This document shows, piece after piece, positions 22,209 through 35,599 of a DNA stretch of 64,000 nt. Where the stretch lies: assembly GCA_026874595.1 (NCBI GenBank), contig CM049310.1, positions 26,025,058 through 26,089,057 on the forward strand. Reading direction: 5' to 3'. This stretch comes from Sipunculus nudus. Lineage: Eukaryota > Annelida > Sipuncula > Golfingiida > Sipunculidae. Each line of letters opens with the position of its first letter. Within the stretch, counting starts at the first letter, position 1. The translations under genes and the position numbers were made by a program. The notes beneath the pieces were generated by a model, which was not told the origin of the DNA, ran no database searches, and worked only from the letters and a program-made list of their open reading frames with translations.

Positions 22209-23439
22209 GTTGTTTCTCGTTCCATCTAGGTTGGAGTTCATTAAAGATCAAATTCGAATGAAGAATATAAAATTTGTTTATATTCTCAAAAATCTGTCTT
22301 GTTATTGCTTTTGTTTACTGAAACCTCAATATGTAACTGTATGAATCAACCTTTATAAAGCTGTGCGTATTACCTTGTTATACATCACGTATCACAACAT
22401 ATCATATGAAAACCTAAAATACTGGTAAAATTTCCAAAAATTTTATATTTTATTACCCACACATTTACATTTATACACATCAAACTTGTTTGTTTATAAA
22501 CATTTGGAATAATTAAACGTAATGTTTTATGTTTAACTCAGCTGAGCTTATCAGGGCAGGGGTCACCTTTCAAAGGCCAACATTATTTGTAGGGATTGAT
22601 GTTAAAACTGCCATGAACGCCAAATGTTAAGATACATACATTTTATTTCCCCCCCCCCCCCCCCCCCCATGGCGTTTAATATTGATTCTTTGGATCAACT
22701 CACTGCCTTCTGATTTTTATTTTAAACCCAAGAGCAAAACTGAGTCCTTTCTATAACCAGGCGCGTCTTGACTTAATTTACTAACAAAAAATCTTATCAT
22801 TGTAAAGAAGAGGTAAAAAATCCGCACGTGCATATATCTGGCTTTTCGCAATTTTGATTGTGAAAAAAGCAAGGAAAACAGATGACTGAAGAATGCCTTC
22901 ATTTAAAACAAAAATTGAAAATATCTCTGGGGCAAATATCAAAAGATATGTAAAAATCTTTGGGTTCTCACATTAGTAAAATAGAAAATAATTCCATTCA
23001 AATGGAAAATATCTTCGCATCCTCCGGTTTTATGTGAAGTTAAATCTACAACTTAACACCAGATGACGCTACTGTGACTAGTCGTCCACCGCTCTTTTTC
23101 GTATCACGGGTGAGAAAAAATACCGCCTATAGCTGGTGTGCGCGAGATTGATCCCTGTGCATTTTTTTTTAATTATACACTGATTGATACTTTCAAAAAC
23201 TTTCTGCAGACCAGAATGAACTGATTTCAAAATCCACATATTCAGATATTTTGTAAAATTTAAAAAATTCTCCAGGGCGGCATTTGATGAAATGATTGAT
23301 TCACTTCGGTATTAAAAATTAGCCAAAAGTTCTTGGTTTTACCTGTAATGGCAGGTTTTGTGGCTTAGTCATTCCACCAAATGTTTCGTTGGTGTATATG
23401 CTGCTGCTGAATAACAACACACTGTAAGGTTCAAACCAG
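22209..23439. other. non-coding stretch with a 20-bp poly-C
   Basis: No gene found. It contains a poly-C run at 22649-22668. The part next to 23440 may be the LINE's 3' untranslated sequence. Confidence 0.4.
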
Positions 23440-24123
23440 TTTATTATAACATTTTTATTTTAACTGCTTGAATAAAGTCATCCGGTAGCGGTCCACCAAA
23501 TATTATTTTAACCATAAGGTTATGGTCCTCAAGCTTAGAAATAAATGCTTCCGACGAAAAGGTCCTGATCGCGCAGCTCGTCTAATGCAAAGCATCCGAA
23601 AAGTACGTGTTCAGTTTTATCCCGGAACATTGTTCCACATAAAATGCACAATCGAAAATCGAAGATTTGGAGTAACTTAAATACGTGCCAAATACATTAA
23701 CATAAATAATGAACCTGGATAAATAAGAGCGACTTTCCAGATGGGATACGGACAGGAACAAACAGGCATAATATCGTAAAATGTACATAGGCGATCATCA
23801 ATGAAAACATTTTCCTCGTACATAGATTGTTCAAAAGCATTTATTGCTTGGTTAACAATACGTTTCCATGGGAATGATCCAGAGTTGAGATAATTCCCAA
23901 AAATACCCAATAGGTTGTACTTAGTAAGTATGCTCAAGATATCGCCGACAAAGCTTCTTCTAGCTTGACGTCTGCAAATATGGACATGAAAGAATCGTGA
24001 GATTAATATAGATTTACAATTATTGTCAGCTGGTAAGTAACATAGTCTACACAGAAGTAACAATTTGTGAATGTCAATAATACTTCTCTTGCTCGAAAAC
24101 CCCAACATGATCAGAACACAGGT

Positions 24124-24155
24124 GTATATATATATATATATATATATATACCTAA

Positions 24156-24217
<62 letters not shown>
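24124..24217. repeat. (TA)n microsatellite within the LINE C-terminal domain
   Basis: Three adjacent TA tracts (24124-24150, 24156-24179, 24181-24217) interrupt the LINE frame between the GLGKRAST block and the LGFSSKRSI block. Confidence 0.95.
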
Positions 24218-24219
<2 letters not shown>

Positions 24220-24598
24220 TGCTGGCACGCTTTCCCAACCCTTGTGAAATTTTAAGACAAAACCTAAGGAATCGTTCTAACTCTAGATATTCTGATTCAG
24301 GAACACTACTCCACACCTCGCAGCCATACAAGGCTCGCGGTTAAATAACTGAACGTAAGTTTCCCCATTGTGATAGGATTCAGTTTGGAATCTCCTGCTA
24401 ATCCTTTTACAGACATAAAGGTGGATCTCCCCTTCCTAATCGCTTGCTGTGTACGGTCTTTACTACTACTATTGTTGGCCCAAATAACACCCAGGTGTTT
24501 CACACTGCAATCTTGAGAAACTTCATTATCGCCTAAATACCAAGATATAGTATTATGACGAGCGGCTTTTCCAAAAATCACGGTTTAGTTTTGCTTAT

Positions 24599-25607
24599 CA
24601 GTCGATCCGCGCGGTGAACTGCACGTGTGCTTTGTTTACATTGCCTGTGCTCCGACGCGCCACCTGCTGCTAAAACTTGAAAGTAACATGACCGATTGTT
24701 TTACTGTAGATGTCAAGCGATCCCTAGTTTAAAGCCCGTTCCTGTGTACACAGTGTTATCTATTTGCTAAATGACCGTTGAAACAAATTTCCTGACATCT
24801 TTAGGCAATGACTTAAACCACAAATCACGTTATTGGTCATGTGACTTTTGGAAAACAAACGCCACAGGACCGCATCCGTTTGCCCAGTTAAGGGATGTAT
24901 TTTGCGCGTGATATACTTGTTGAATTGGCTTTTGACACAGATGGGACCATTACAGAACAATAGAGCACATAAAAGTACTGAGAATTTAGAATTTCAGATG
25001 TTTTGGTCATCCGGCAACGTTTTCTGTCACATTTTTTAAGCGGGGACCCAAAGACCTCGCTTCGATGGATGTCAACATGGTTTGCTGTATTCAGAAACTC
25101 GCGAGTGAGTGACGTCACAAGTGCAAGTGTACCCGGACAGCGCAGGTGCCGATGCGGCGGATTGGGCCCGCTTGACAACGCACAGAAACGGCACTAGAAA
25201 AACAGGAAGTTCTATTTTGAATTTGACAGTACTTTGGGAAATGAATCTTGAAAGCTTCCTACATTACTTTACAAAAAGAATATCAATTTTTTTACGGCAA
25301 ACTGTTCTGTCACATCTGAAATGGGTGTTGTCAGTGACTGTCAAGCGGCAGCCATATCCATGAAATCTTCAGTTATCTTTGTTAGTCTTACTTTTCAATC
25401 GAAATTAAGTGATTATTTGGCCGAATTTGTGTAAAATGTGAGACATTAGTCAAGGAAAGGCATATACGCTGCTTTATTTTGACAGAATACGCTTGTATAA
25501 AAATTATTAACGGTCGCCTGGATGAACTAAACCGGTAGATGGCGTGCGTGTTATTCAAACACCAAAGCTTATTTAAATATGTTAATGAACACCGCGCGGA
25601 TCGACTG
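24599..25607. mobile_element. 1.0-kb TIR DNA transposon nested in the LINE
   Basis: An 18-bp perfect inverted repeat, CAGTCGATCCGCGCGGTG, occurs at 24599-24616 with its reverse complement at 25590-25607. Both sides are flanked by TTAT (24595-24598 and 25608-25611), a 4-bp target duplication. Outside the element the LINE reading runs through the joint: WRFNNNI on one side, SKTK and VIFGK on the other. That independently confirms the insertion boundaries. The inside is GC-richer than its surroundings and has no recognisable transposase, so it is non-autonomous or decayed. The superfamily is unresolved. Confidence 0.88.
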
Positions 25608-25689
25608 TTATATTGTTATTAAACCTCCACATGATCCTGCAATTTTCACAAATATCATGCATGGACTGAAGGGCTCTTGCGCAGACCTG

Positions 25690-26437
25690 TGAACCGCCGC
25701 CGAATTGCGCCAGCCGCTGCCGATTATTTAACACCGGCTCAGCCGCCGGTGAAATGCTGATAAGCTGATGAAAAAAAGGACATTCGCTTGCATACTACAG
25801 TAACATGTTAACACGAACCCATGCATCTCCAGCAGATTTAACCGAGCTGCAGGGCTTCGCAATGGTAATGCATGATTAATTTTGTGGAAGTTGTAAGTCA
25901 TTATGTTAAACAGTTAACAAGTTCCCGCAAGCCCCTTTTTCAGACCGGATAACTGGCATATTCCCCGTTTGACCAAGGGCGTTTCTCTGACCCCGGTTGC
26001 TCAGAAATGAAGAGAAAAATTGCCAGAATCCAGATCATTCCCAAGTCTATTCAGTAAGATACTGGTGCTTGGTCATTTAAAGTTATTGAGGTCGATGTGC
26101 AACATTTAAAAAAATGATATACTGCTCGGTTAAAATTCAGAATAAAATGGACGAAAACGAAAACAGGGAAAAGCTGTTATATGTATGGAAAAAATTTGCA
26201 AGCATTTTTATTATCATTGTTTCCAGCCAATATAAGCCATTGTTGTGTACGTGTAACTGTGAAACTATGTCGGCAGCCAGCGAGCGCTCATAACTACCTC
26301 ATATTATAATCATGCTACAAATGTCATTCGCGTAAACACCTATGGAAAAAATCATAAAATCCTTGAGCGGTAACTAAACTTTTAAGCGAGTCTGATTGGT
26401 TTGCAATTTGAAGTTAAACGCGAGACTAAATCAGTGG
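25690..26437. other. unexplained ~0.7-kb segment within the LINE
   Basis: It sits between the RT motif GGILSPLLYLVYVNG and the ARALQSM block, where a LINE would have only about 100 bp. It is therefore probably a second insertion or rearrangement. I found no matching terminal inverted repeats or target duplication. Confidence 0.5.
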
Positions 26438-28539
26438 CCATTTACGTACACCAGGTACAACAAAGGTGATAAAATTCCACCCTGTCTCACCGACTATAGT
26501 ATCTCGAAGGGCCTTCAGGTAGCGCCACTAACGCGTACTACTGAACGGCAAGTTTGGTACAAATTGTAAAGCATATACCAGAGTTTTCCATTGACCCCAA
26601 ATTCATTTGATTTAAATAGAAAACCATCATGCCACACGACATCAAAAGCTTTTGATGTGTCCAAAAACATGCATATAAAAGAGAACAGCGCTTGTTATAG
26701 TAGATAATACATTCTTGGAGAACAAAGGACGCATTCAATCTTGATAGCCCTTTCTGGTACTCAAACTGCATAACGTCGGGAAAACCAGAAAGGTTTACAG
26801 AGATCCATTTTGAAATACGTGCTAGAAGTATCTTCTCATAAAGTTTATATAAAACAGGCAGCAAAGTTATACCACGGAAATCGTTAAAGTCATACGTTCT
26901 TCTGCCACTTACTTTTGGTATAACCTATTACTTCATGTTTTAAAAGTTCAGGGGTGAACTCGCGACAAAACATGGCGGAAAAAACACTACATAGGTGTTT
27001 TTTTAGGGAGCGGCTCACCATATATAATATGCTCATTAGATATAATATCATGACCGCAAGCCTTTCTTCGATCTAGTGTTGCAATGGCCGAGAACACTTC
27101 CTCAGAAGTGATGGATTCGTCGAGAATGGGTGTCGGGTGCCTGTAGTTCATTTTTATTTTGGACTTTACTGACTTTTCTATGTTTCTTAAATGATTGTCA
27201 TCGAACTCTGGGCTATAAACAGGGCAGAAAAGTGGTCTCTCCATGCATGCAAGATTTCCTTCCGGTCACGTAACACTGATCTATTAAAAAACAATTCTGA
27301 CGGCTGACAAGCCTTCTTGCCGGACCTGTGTTTCATGAAGGACCAAAAAGTAGCATCATTCTTATCTGCTAGTTTATCTATTTCGTCACAGACCTGCCTT
27401 TCATGTATCAGCTTAAGCTTTCGCAATATGTTTCTAAATAGCCGTTTGGCCTCTTTATACCTACGGAAGTCAACATCATCAGTGTCATGCGATTTGCCGT
27501 TCAATATCCACGTGCCATAATATTTCGCATTGCTTTGTGAAGTTCTTTTATTCCGTTCTTCCAGAAAGGTTTAGTTTGAAATCTCCTTTTTTTCCTAACA
27601 CCTCCTAAGCTAGTACTATACATGATCCTACTGGTGGCCTCATAATACCTGTGTATGTCAGAAATATTACACGTTTCCTGATTAAGAGAGTCAATAGACG
27701 CTAGCTTAGATTCTAAAATTTTATTATAGCGATCTTTGATATCACAAGGGGTCATTTTATGCCACAATAACAATGGTTTCTTGTTGGAATGCCTTACTGA
27801 TAAAGGTCTAACGTTTAAGGACACAATGATCGGTAAATGGTCTGAAACGTTAAGACCCTCCCAGTCCAATATCCTACAGCTAACCACGGGATCAGCAGTA
27901 CCTTTCTCAATGAGCATACGATCTGTTAAAAAGGCCCTTCCTTGTGCTCGTGTATGCTGGTATGTATAAAGAGGACCATCACAGAAAGAACGCGATTGGC
28001 AAGATTGCTTCTACAATCATTGCGAGGATCACACCTTGAGCCCCTTAACTCGGCGTTGAAATCTCCACCAAAAGGAACAGTGCCCATTTGGTAATACATA
28101 CCATGGATATATATCACACAGGTTATTCAAATGTACCTCATACCCCTCTGAAACCAGCGTTAGACGAAGGTAAGTAAACAGAAAATACATAAAGATAACA
28201 GTTTGAATCGATAGTTAATCTGATACTTATTATCTGGTCGGAATTGCAACACACTTTAACGATGCTGTCTTTATATTTTGACTTAAATAAAACGACAACT
28301 CCACCTTTGCCTCCACGATTAGGATCAAATGGGTTTAGACTAGAGTCGGCAATCCCGTAACTAGAGTAACCGGGAGAGGTTGAATCCAAGAAATGTAAAC
28401 TATCATTGAAGAGCCAATGTTCCGAAATGCATAGAAAATCAATATTTCTTTCTGTGACCAACTTATCAATGTACGGCGCTGAATACATAGCACCTCTTGC
28501 AGCAATATCTCATTATCCATTGAGGCTCTCACTTGACAT

Positions 28540-30253
28540 TACCTGACCTGGTAAATACATTAGTGTCACTGCTGTGACAGTGATTGATGCACTTACACTT
28601 TGCGCTTTAAAGCGTTGACACTTATTAAAAACAAGGGACCCATTGATCTCGGCGCTCAGCCTAAGTTTTAAATTTTTGCTAATGCAAAATATGCAAAAAT
28701 TCTATCGTAATGTTTACATATATATAAGCATAAGAGCAGTTTATTATTTAACGTGATTGTGTGGCTTCTGCAGCAAGACACTTGCGCAGGATCATGGGTC
28801 GAATTTGGCTTTAATAAAGAAACCTATGTTCTGTCCATGACAGAGTTCACTCATATCGAGATCAGGAGCACACAATAATTGTAATGTTTGCCAGTTATCT
28901 TTTCTAACAAGACCAATATGATATCTTTCTGGTCAATTACCAGAACGAGCCCTTATGTGAACGTATTTTATACGTTATGATAAAACGATAGAAGTTTATA
29001 GTTCGGGGATTAATCGGAATATAGTTTATTCTTCCCTCAATTTTTCAAAGTAATGTCTCGACATCATATGCATTCTGCATCATTCCAATTTCATAACTTA
29101 ATTTAAGAAGTGAAGTTACCTTGATGACAAGCCCGTGGCTTATGGCACTTAACCAAATCATGCAGTGAGTATAGTCACAGAGTATAATACGGGAATGGCT
29201 GAAGTTATTTTCTAATGCTTCAGGGACCTTCCGTCTCATATGCTAATGTACTTAACTCCGGACTGGCAGTATGGTCGTTTTCGGCTTGATAATAACATTC
29301 ATTTGGACATAGTTTCGGCCGTTTTGGTGAACTTAAACTATATTGCCGTGTTATTGTACTTTTTATTTTTTTGGGGGGGGAGGGGGGGGGGGTTCTAAAA
29401 GTTAATGTATGTCGGGATGACCGTGACAGACAGCTTGTCAACGTCAGGCCGGGGTTAACTCGGAATAAAGGGACCTATTCAACAATAGGTATTTTAAATG
29501 TACATGGAATTAGTGCTTTCTCCTTAAACATCATGGTAGCGCTAATAATTGTTTCTAATACCGTTTGCTTACATCTGCATGTAGAAAGAAACTTGCATGG
29601 CGCGAAAAGTGGCGCAAAATATGAACATAACACGCTATGGCCTGGCAACGTCACAAAACAAGATTTTTAAGCATCCAATAGGGGTTTCTTCTGTGTTTCC
29701 TCTTTTAATTGTTTCCTTCTTATTTGAGTGTTGTTGCGCACGTGCAAGTTTAGTCCTCTGGTCACGCACACTCTTGTTACGGTAAACAGACAAACTTGCA
29801 TTGTGTTTACCCTCATACCAGACAGTGTATAAAACAGGTGAACCGAAAAGAGGAAGTCCGTGGTTTTGCCGGAAACTTTATATTCTTCCTGAATGACATC
29901 ATAGCATGAGATAATACACAAATTATAACAAATGTTTATGTACCTTTACAAGCGCTACAGGTCTCAAAAGTGTAGATATTGAAATAAATTCTACTCTCAA
30001 ACCCAGGGGATTTGTGTATGAGTAATTCAAGAGCCCTCTTGTACTGGACACCATATGATCAGTGGTAGATGATTAGTTCCTATTTAATCATTAAGTATGC
30101 CATATATCTAAGACACCGTATCATGTGCATCATGGAAGCACCTAGCATCATGACATTAAATGTTAGCCTGTCCCGATAAAACTTATCTTATGTCTCTTTT
30201 GTGCCTTCATTAGCCAGGTATGCGGGGCCAAACCTAGAGGAGACCGACCTATA
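28540..30253. other. non-coding stretch
   Basis: No exon recognised. It holds dispersed repeat E copy 2 (29757-29815) and a double G tract (29373-29392). Confidence 0.4.
29757..29815 (+). repeat. short dispersed repeat E, copy 2
   Basis: It matches 6727-6785 in CCTC.GGTCACGC, CTTGTTACGGTAAACAGACA and TGCATTGTGTTTACC. TATAAAAC follows about 20 bp later in this copy. Confidence 0.75.
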
Positions 30254-30528
30254 CAGTGGCCTCAATTTATAAGCAAGAGGCGGGGGGGGGGGGGTGAATC
30301 ACCTGGGAGTATATTCTTATCTGTGTGAAATCTATCAAATATAGTTCAATTAAGGTTAAGGTTATATAAAATAAGGTATTATGTTTCCAGTGTAAGTTAA
30401 TTCTAAATCAGGATTAGATATATAATATTTTAAAGTAAATTCAGAAATTTAGACCAAAGTCTATATTTCTAATTATTATGTATTTAATTTTCAATCACAC
30501 TGCGATCCCCTTTGTGTTGACGCCCCTG
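30254..30528. mobile_element. hAT-like MITE, 275 bp, perfect 8-bp TSD
   Basis: The left end is CAGTGGCCTCAA and the right end (reverse complement) is CAGGGGCGTCAA. The perfect direct repeat GACCTATA flanks both sides (30246-30253 and 30529-30536). An 8-bp duplication with CAG...CTG ends is the hAT signature. A 13-bp poly-G lies near the left end. It is too short to encode a transposase. Confidence 0.9.
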
Positions 30529-30536
30529 GACCTATA

Positions 30537-33500
30537 AAACATACACATTTAGTCAATTTTCTGAACAAGTGAAAAAATTAAAACATTTTTTTTTATAAAA
30601 GGCTGAGCATAAGAATCCAATCCAGAGCTCACGATGTGATTCCTTAAGCGGGACTGTTTTCCAAATTCTATAGCTTTTCATACCCGTTCATTGTTTTGCA
30701 CTTGACGACCAGGTTAGTTTCATCCATAGTACGACAGATGGAGCTTTGATATAATGAAGGCTGGCTAAACTATTTTTATATTGATAGATAACAACACACC
30801 CATGCCCCTTAAGAATTTTGTTGCACAGGAAAATAGGAATTATATGCCTAACAAGAAGTTGTCGGAATTCAGGATGATCCTCAAGCCACCGGCAAATACC
30901 GATCAAAGGCTTAAATAAAATGAAATAGCCGAAAAAATGTCGGACAGAATCTTTGAATTTAAAACGTTTTATTATGTAACCGATTGTTCCTAGGTTATTG
31001 TTCTAACCCTATTTACTTTTTGTTTAAATCTGATCAGAAATTTACGCGTAAATTTGCAGACAGACCAACTGATGCACTGAAGTCTTTAAATTGACCAAAC
31101 AATAATATAACGATTGATAGCAACCATGGGCGATTTTAGGGTCAGTTTCAGTCATTGCAGGAACACATTTTAGAATCGAAAGGAACATCCATAGGTATAT
31201 TACATAATAAAATATTAAATCTTACAATAAATTATATCAATGGATAACATTTTATTTAAGGAATCAGACTGCGGTTTACTTATGTCATCTAAGTTATTCG
31301 CCATTACGCAGCAATAACAGTGTATTTTTTGTCTTGGCATTGAAATTTGCGTAATTTCTTTACCAAACTTTCGACAAAATGGAAAAGTTTGATCTGTTAT
31401 TGTTTGTCCTGTACCTGTCGGGACGGAGGACCCCAGGCCTTGTTTTTGAGCAGCAAACTGCTTTCTGTCTCGAAACACAATCGAAGTTGCCAGCTGATGT
31501 CGCTGCGATTGCCCCTTTAATTTACTCAATATTCATTAAAACATGCATAATTCTCATAGGAAAAAAGTGAACAAAGATAAAGCAAGGATGAAGTGAATTT
31601 AAAATTATTACTATCAAAGTAAGCAAGTTTAACATACTGAATATACTTAATGGCCAGTCACATGAGTCATACTTCTTTACATGTCACGCGAAGCCTGGAA
31701 ATATCTTCTGATTTTGTTTATCTCCGCCAGGTGGCGAGGTATATCATTTTTTCACTTGGTTCATTACTTCACTTCATTTGTCTGTATGCAAATTAACGCA
31801 AACAATTCTGAATTGATTTCGATAATTTTTTTTGTAGGGTTAGGGTAACACCCAAGGATCAAACAGTTAAATTTTGGAGGTAATATGAATGACCAAATAT
31901 AATATATTTTAAATTCTGACGATTCTTTCCCACCGCGGGGGGGTTTTCACAAGTATGAGGGACGAACTGACTTTGTTGTAGGGTTCAAGTGTGAACCGGG
32001 ATGGTGAACCGTGACACTGCTCGTGTAAAGAGGAACACAGGAAAATTATGATAACATTTATATTGAAGATCCTGCAGGGCGGAGGGATATGTGTAGGCTC
32101 CGACTGCAGATTTAGTATTTACTGTTTCGACCTCCTGCACATGAAAAAAAAGCAGAAAGTATCACAAACCTTTTAATAAAGACTTGAAAGAAATATACAT
32201 AAAGCGAGAAACTATACACACAGGAAGCCCGTACATGTGGTCTAAATTCTTCATAAAAACTTAGCGATGAATAGTACGCATGCACAGGTATGCGTAAAAT
32301 ATCTATAAACTCATCCGCTCGTGAAGTATGTGATTTACACATTATTCAAAACGCCATGTGTGTCTGTCTGTCTGTGTATCTTCCTCTCTCTCCCCTTTAT
32401 ACCATCCCCCCCCCTTGCACCCCACCTTTCCTACCCCCGTCCCACCATCGTGCCTGACTCAACGTCTGATTATTTGAGTTTCTCTCCGACCATTAGGTCC
32501 GACAGCCATGGAAGAGGACTCGCTTTCTTATTGGTGGATATGTTTACTAATGGAGTTTCTGATGGTGATACCGCTGATGTAACAATCAGCCAATCACGCA
32601 CGTACTTCAATTTTAGCCACAAACCGATGTGACATCGCTGTCGGACCTAACGACGGCGGCTTCTTGCCTGCCTATCCCAAATATTAAGTAAATAATAAAG
32701 AGATCGATCATTCAGTGCAAAAAACGCTTGGAAAATCTCAGATCAGTAATAGTTATTATGAAATGACCCAGAAAAGTAACAATATTAACCAAAATCTACA
32801 CTAATAGCAATTCCAGCGCCTGTGTAGCAACCATCCTGAAAGGTTGTGGGCACAGGTGAACTGACAAGGGTCAGGAGGTGGCCACTTTGCAGCAGATTAC
32901 ATGTGCTAACTGGATGTATTATGAAAGTTCCTCTATGATCTAAATATAGTCAGTGTTACTAGCGCCCCCCCCCCCCCCCCCCCTCGAGAACAGAAGACAC
33001 ACGTCCGTTTAATTTTAAGTTTAGACAGTCCCTGTATTATATTAGAAAAAGGGGAGCCTAAAATGCGAAGGATCAAGTGGCAAAGCAAAATTTAAGGCCA
33101 GCATCGGTAAATCAAGACTTAATTTAAGTAAGCTGTGGCATTCGGGGTCACTGAGATGAGTAATCCTGGCAACGAGACAAACACGTGACGTTATCCTGAT
33201 CACCAAGTGGAGCCCCTGAACCTGGGGTGCTGTTCACGCGACCACCAAGAAAGAAGAGCCACGAGGCATGGCCAAGGACGCTTCCGCCTCAACAGCTAGC
33301 CAAAATGGGGTCACCTATATATACTACATTTATAATCAACTGCACAAGCCATGAGGGACTGGTGGTGATATCAATCAATATTTAATTTATAGGCAGTTTC
33401 TTAAATATAAATTTGCTTTCGAACGGGTTACTGAACATGCAGAAAATGCATAGCCAGGCATTAAGTTTTGCATTCGATCGGCCTGCCGAGCAGAAAAAAA

Positions 33501-34552
33501 GGTCTAAGGCCATAAAAAAAGGTAAGGTTCTCAGGCATTTTTTTCAGAAATCAGTCGTTTGGAATTCATCCCCCCCCCCCCCCACCTCCGCCAAAAAAGA
33601 TTAATGTGGAATTATAGAAGTGACATGGTATTTATATGCATTTACGATATTTACATGTATTTATAGGAGAACAGAATAAAATTAAAACAAAATTTTGCAA
33701 TGTTGAGTTTAAGCTTATCTTAAATTGTATTTACATGAAAAATAAGATTATCATATTATATTTGTATCGTGCGGTGTTTATTTTTTCTATATTTATACAA
33801 TTTAATTTTTTTCTGTGCACTTCATAATGCAATTATTTTTTTATTGAAATTTACTTGTTTGAAGTCAGAGCGATTTCTTTTTACATTTGCAAAAGGTGAC
33901 TTCTCTTTAATGTGTGGCGAAAAAATTCCCTTCAAATGAATTCATCTATGTAAATGCATAGTTGTCAATAAAAAACCTATAACAAGGAAATTTGACGTGA
34001 TATGTTTCCATATGTTGTCCATTTTTGTATGTTTATTTAGAAGAGCTGCAGTTTCTACGACCGCAATAGGTCGGACAATAGGTATGCCGCTTCTGTCAGT
34101 CAAGGATGCCGAAAAAGAAAATCTGGCCATCGGGCAAAGAAATAACAATATGCTGGGAGATATACTAGCATGCATGCTCATATCTTTTTTTCACACATGA
34201 CTAAGGTGGCATTAGACATAAAATAAACATAATTTATCATGATATCTGGGAACGGAAGTGCTGCCGAAAGCATTACTTTTTGCCCTTTGATTTTTACCAA
34301 AGATTTCAGTATAACTCTGTCTGCCGCACAGACGTAGACGGTCGACTCTCTAAATGATTATATGACCACAGATTTTATATTAACATATATATAATATATT
34401 TATAATATTATCCCTATGATGAAGTGAGTTTACCTCTTTGCATTTTGTATTTCCGGTGTTCCATGATAATAATGTTTCGTGTTAAATTCAAATTTAAAAC
34501 GAGGACAAGAACCGTGACGGAAAAGGCGACAGCTGACATCTTATATTTTTAA

Positions 34553-34554
<2 letters not shown>
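30537..34554. other. non-coding stretch
   Basis: No convincing exon. It contains long poly-C runs at 32965-32983 and 33570-33583 and pyrimidine-rich sequence near 32390. Small open frames at 30688-30906 (minus) and 33413-33604 (plus) have no recognisable homology. Confidence 0.4.
32965..32983. repeat. poly-C tract, 19 bp
   Basis: Uninterrupted C run, read directly. Confidence 0.96.

Positions 34555-34588
<34 letters not shown>
34555..34588. repeat. (GA)n microsatellite
   Basis: About 17 GA units, read directly. Confidence 0.96.
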
Positions 34589-34591
<3 letters not shown>

Positions 34592-35565
34592 TGGATACAA
34601 AAGTATATAACCAATTCCAAAAATGCAAGTTATATGATAGACTAGACGAACCCTAAACGCTAAATGAACGAAACAGATAAGAATACCCGGGCAGAGCATG
34701 TACCACAAACGTCATAACAAAGTGAAGGTCGACGGTCCTTTGTAGAGAGCACTCCTGTGACCCTGCCATTCAAGGGAAATACATCCATACAGGTAGACTT
34801 TATCACCGCTCAGTTACAGCCAAGGTTCACTTGTGCCTGCATGGTGTTTTTCTGTTTAAGACCAACATCCAGCCATTTGTCTGACCTCTTTCTTTTCAGT
34901 CCTCATTGCCATGGCCACGGCAACCGGTTTATTCTAGATCTAAAATCTCAAGCCATTCATGTGTATTTTTCCTTTGTATTTTTTTTGTCTGTTACGAACC
35001 GTCTTATCATATGGGCATTGTCCGACCGTTCGTTTGTTCGTCCGTCCTTTTTTTCACCTTTTATATAGCAAACCATACAAAACACGGCCTACTGACAGCC
35101 ATAATTTGATATCCATGCCCATGGTGTGAATGTTTAATTCTAAGTTTTAAGTAATGCTGGTCCTTAACTATGGAATCAACTGCCTTTCCCTTAATCATGT
35201 TAATAGTGTGCCTTAATTAACGCCCTTTGTAAGTGTTTATATAGATATTTGATGCAATAGCTTAATTTTATAATCATTCATGTATTTTAACCATAAACCT
35301 ATACCATTTTATCAGTTACGTGAGATTTAGAAATGTCCTTTATATTTTCAAGATGTAAAGACTGTGTCTAGCAGCATAACATTTATTTTCTTTTATACTG
35401 TATTCTGATATATGAATTAGATAGCATTATGTCATACAAAATCTCCATAAAGTATGGTTAATCAATCATTATATATGTGTAACCAACGGGACCCCGGACC
35501 CCATTGAAAAACAGCAGATACGTTGAATAGGCCATGCGCCTAAAAATGTTTGAGATAAAATAAAT
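34589..35565. other. non-coding stretch
   Basis: No exon or RNA gene seen. 34745-34925 looks distantly similar to 36300-36470 (shared GACCCTGC, CACTGCCAAGG-like and CATTGCCATGGCCAC blocks), possibly an old duplication. Confidence 0.35.
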
Positions 35566-35567
35566 AA

Positions 35568-35599
<32 letters not shown>

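Larger units (their letters stand above)
23440..28535 (-). mobile_element. CR1/L2/jockey-like LINE, degenerate and interrupted
   Basis: Minus-strand reading from 28535 gives an APE endonuclease (DFLCISEHWL, GKGGVVVLFKS, FGGDFNAEL, NVSDHLPI). RT follows (YKLYEKILLARISKW, then RQGGILSPLLYLVYVNG near 26480), then ARALQSMHDIC and MWRFNNNI near 25690-25620. After a DNA transposon (25607-24599) it resumes with SKTK and VIFGKAARHN, HLGVIWANN, KLLLLCRLCYLPADN, a KYNLLGIFGNYL block and a CxxC zinc-ribbon-like end near 23600. The order matches one non-LTR element, not two. Frameshifts and stops throughout show it is dead. The YADD segment is not readable, because 25712-26437 is far longer than the roughly 35 residues expected there. 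A TA tract splits the C-terminal domain. The exact clade is uncertain. Confidence 0.87.
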
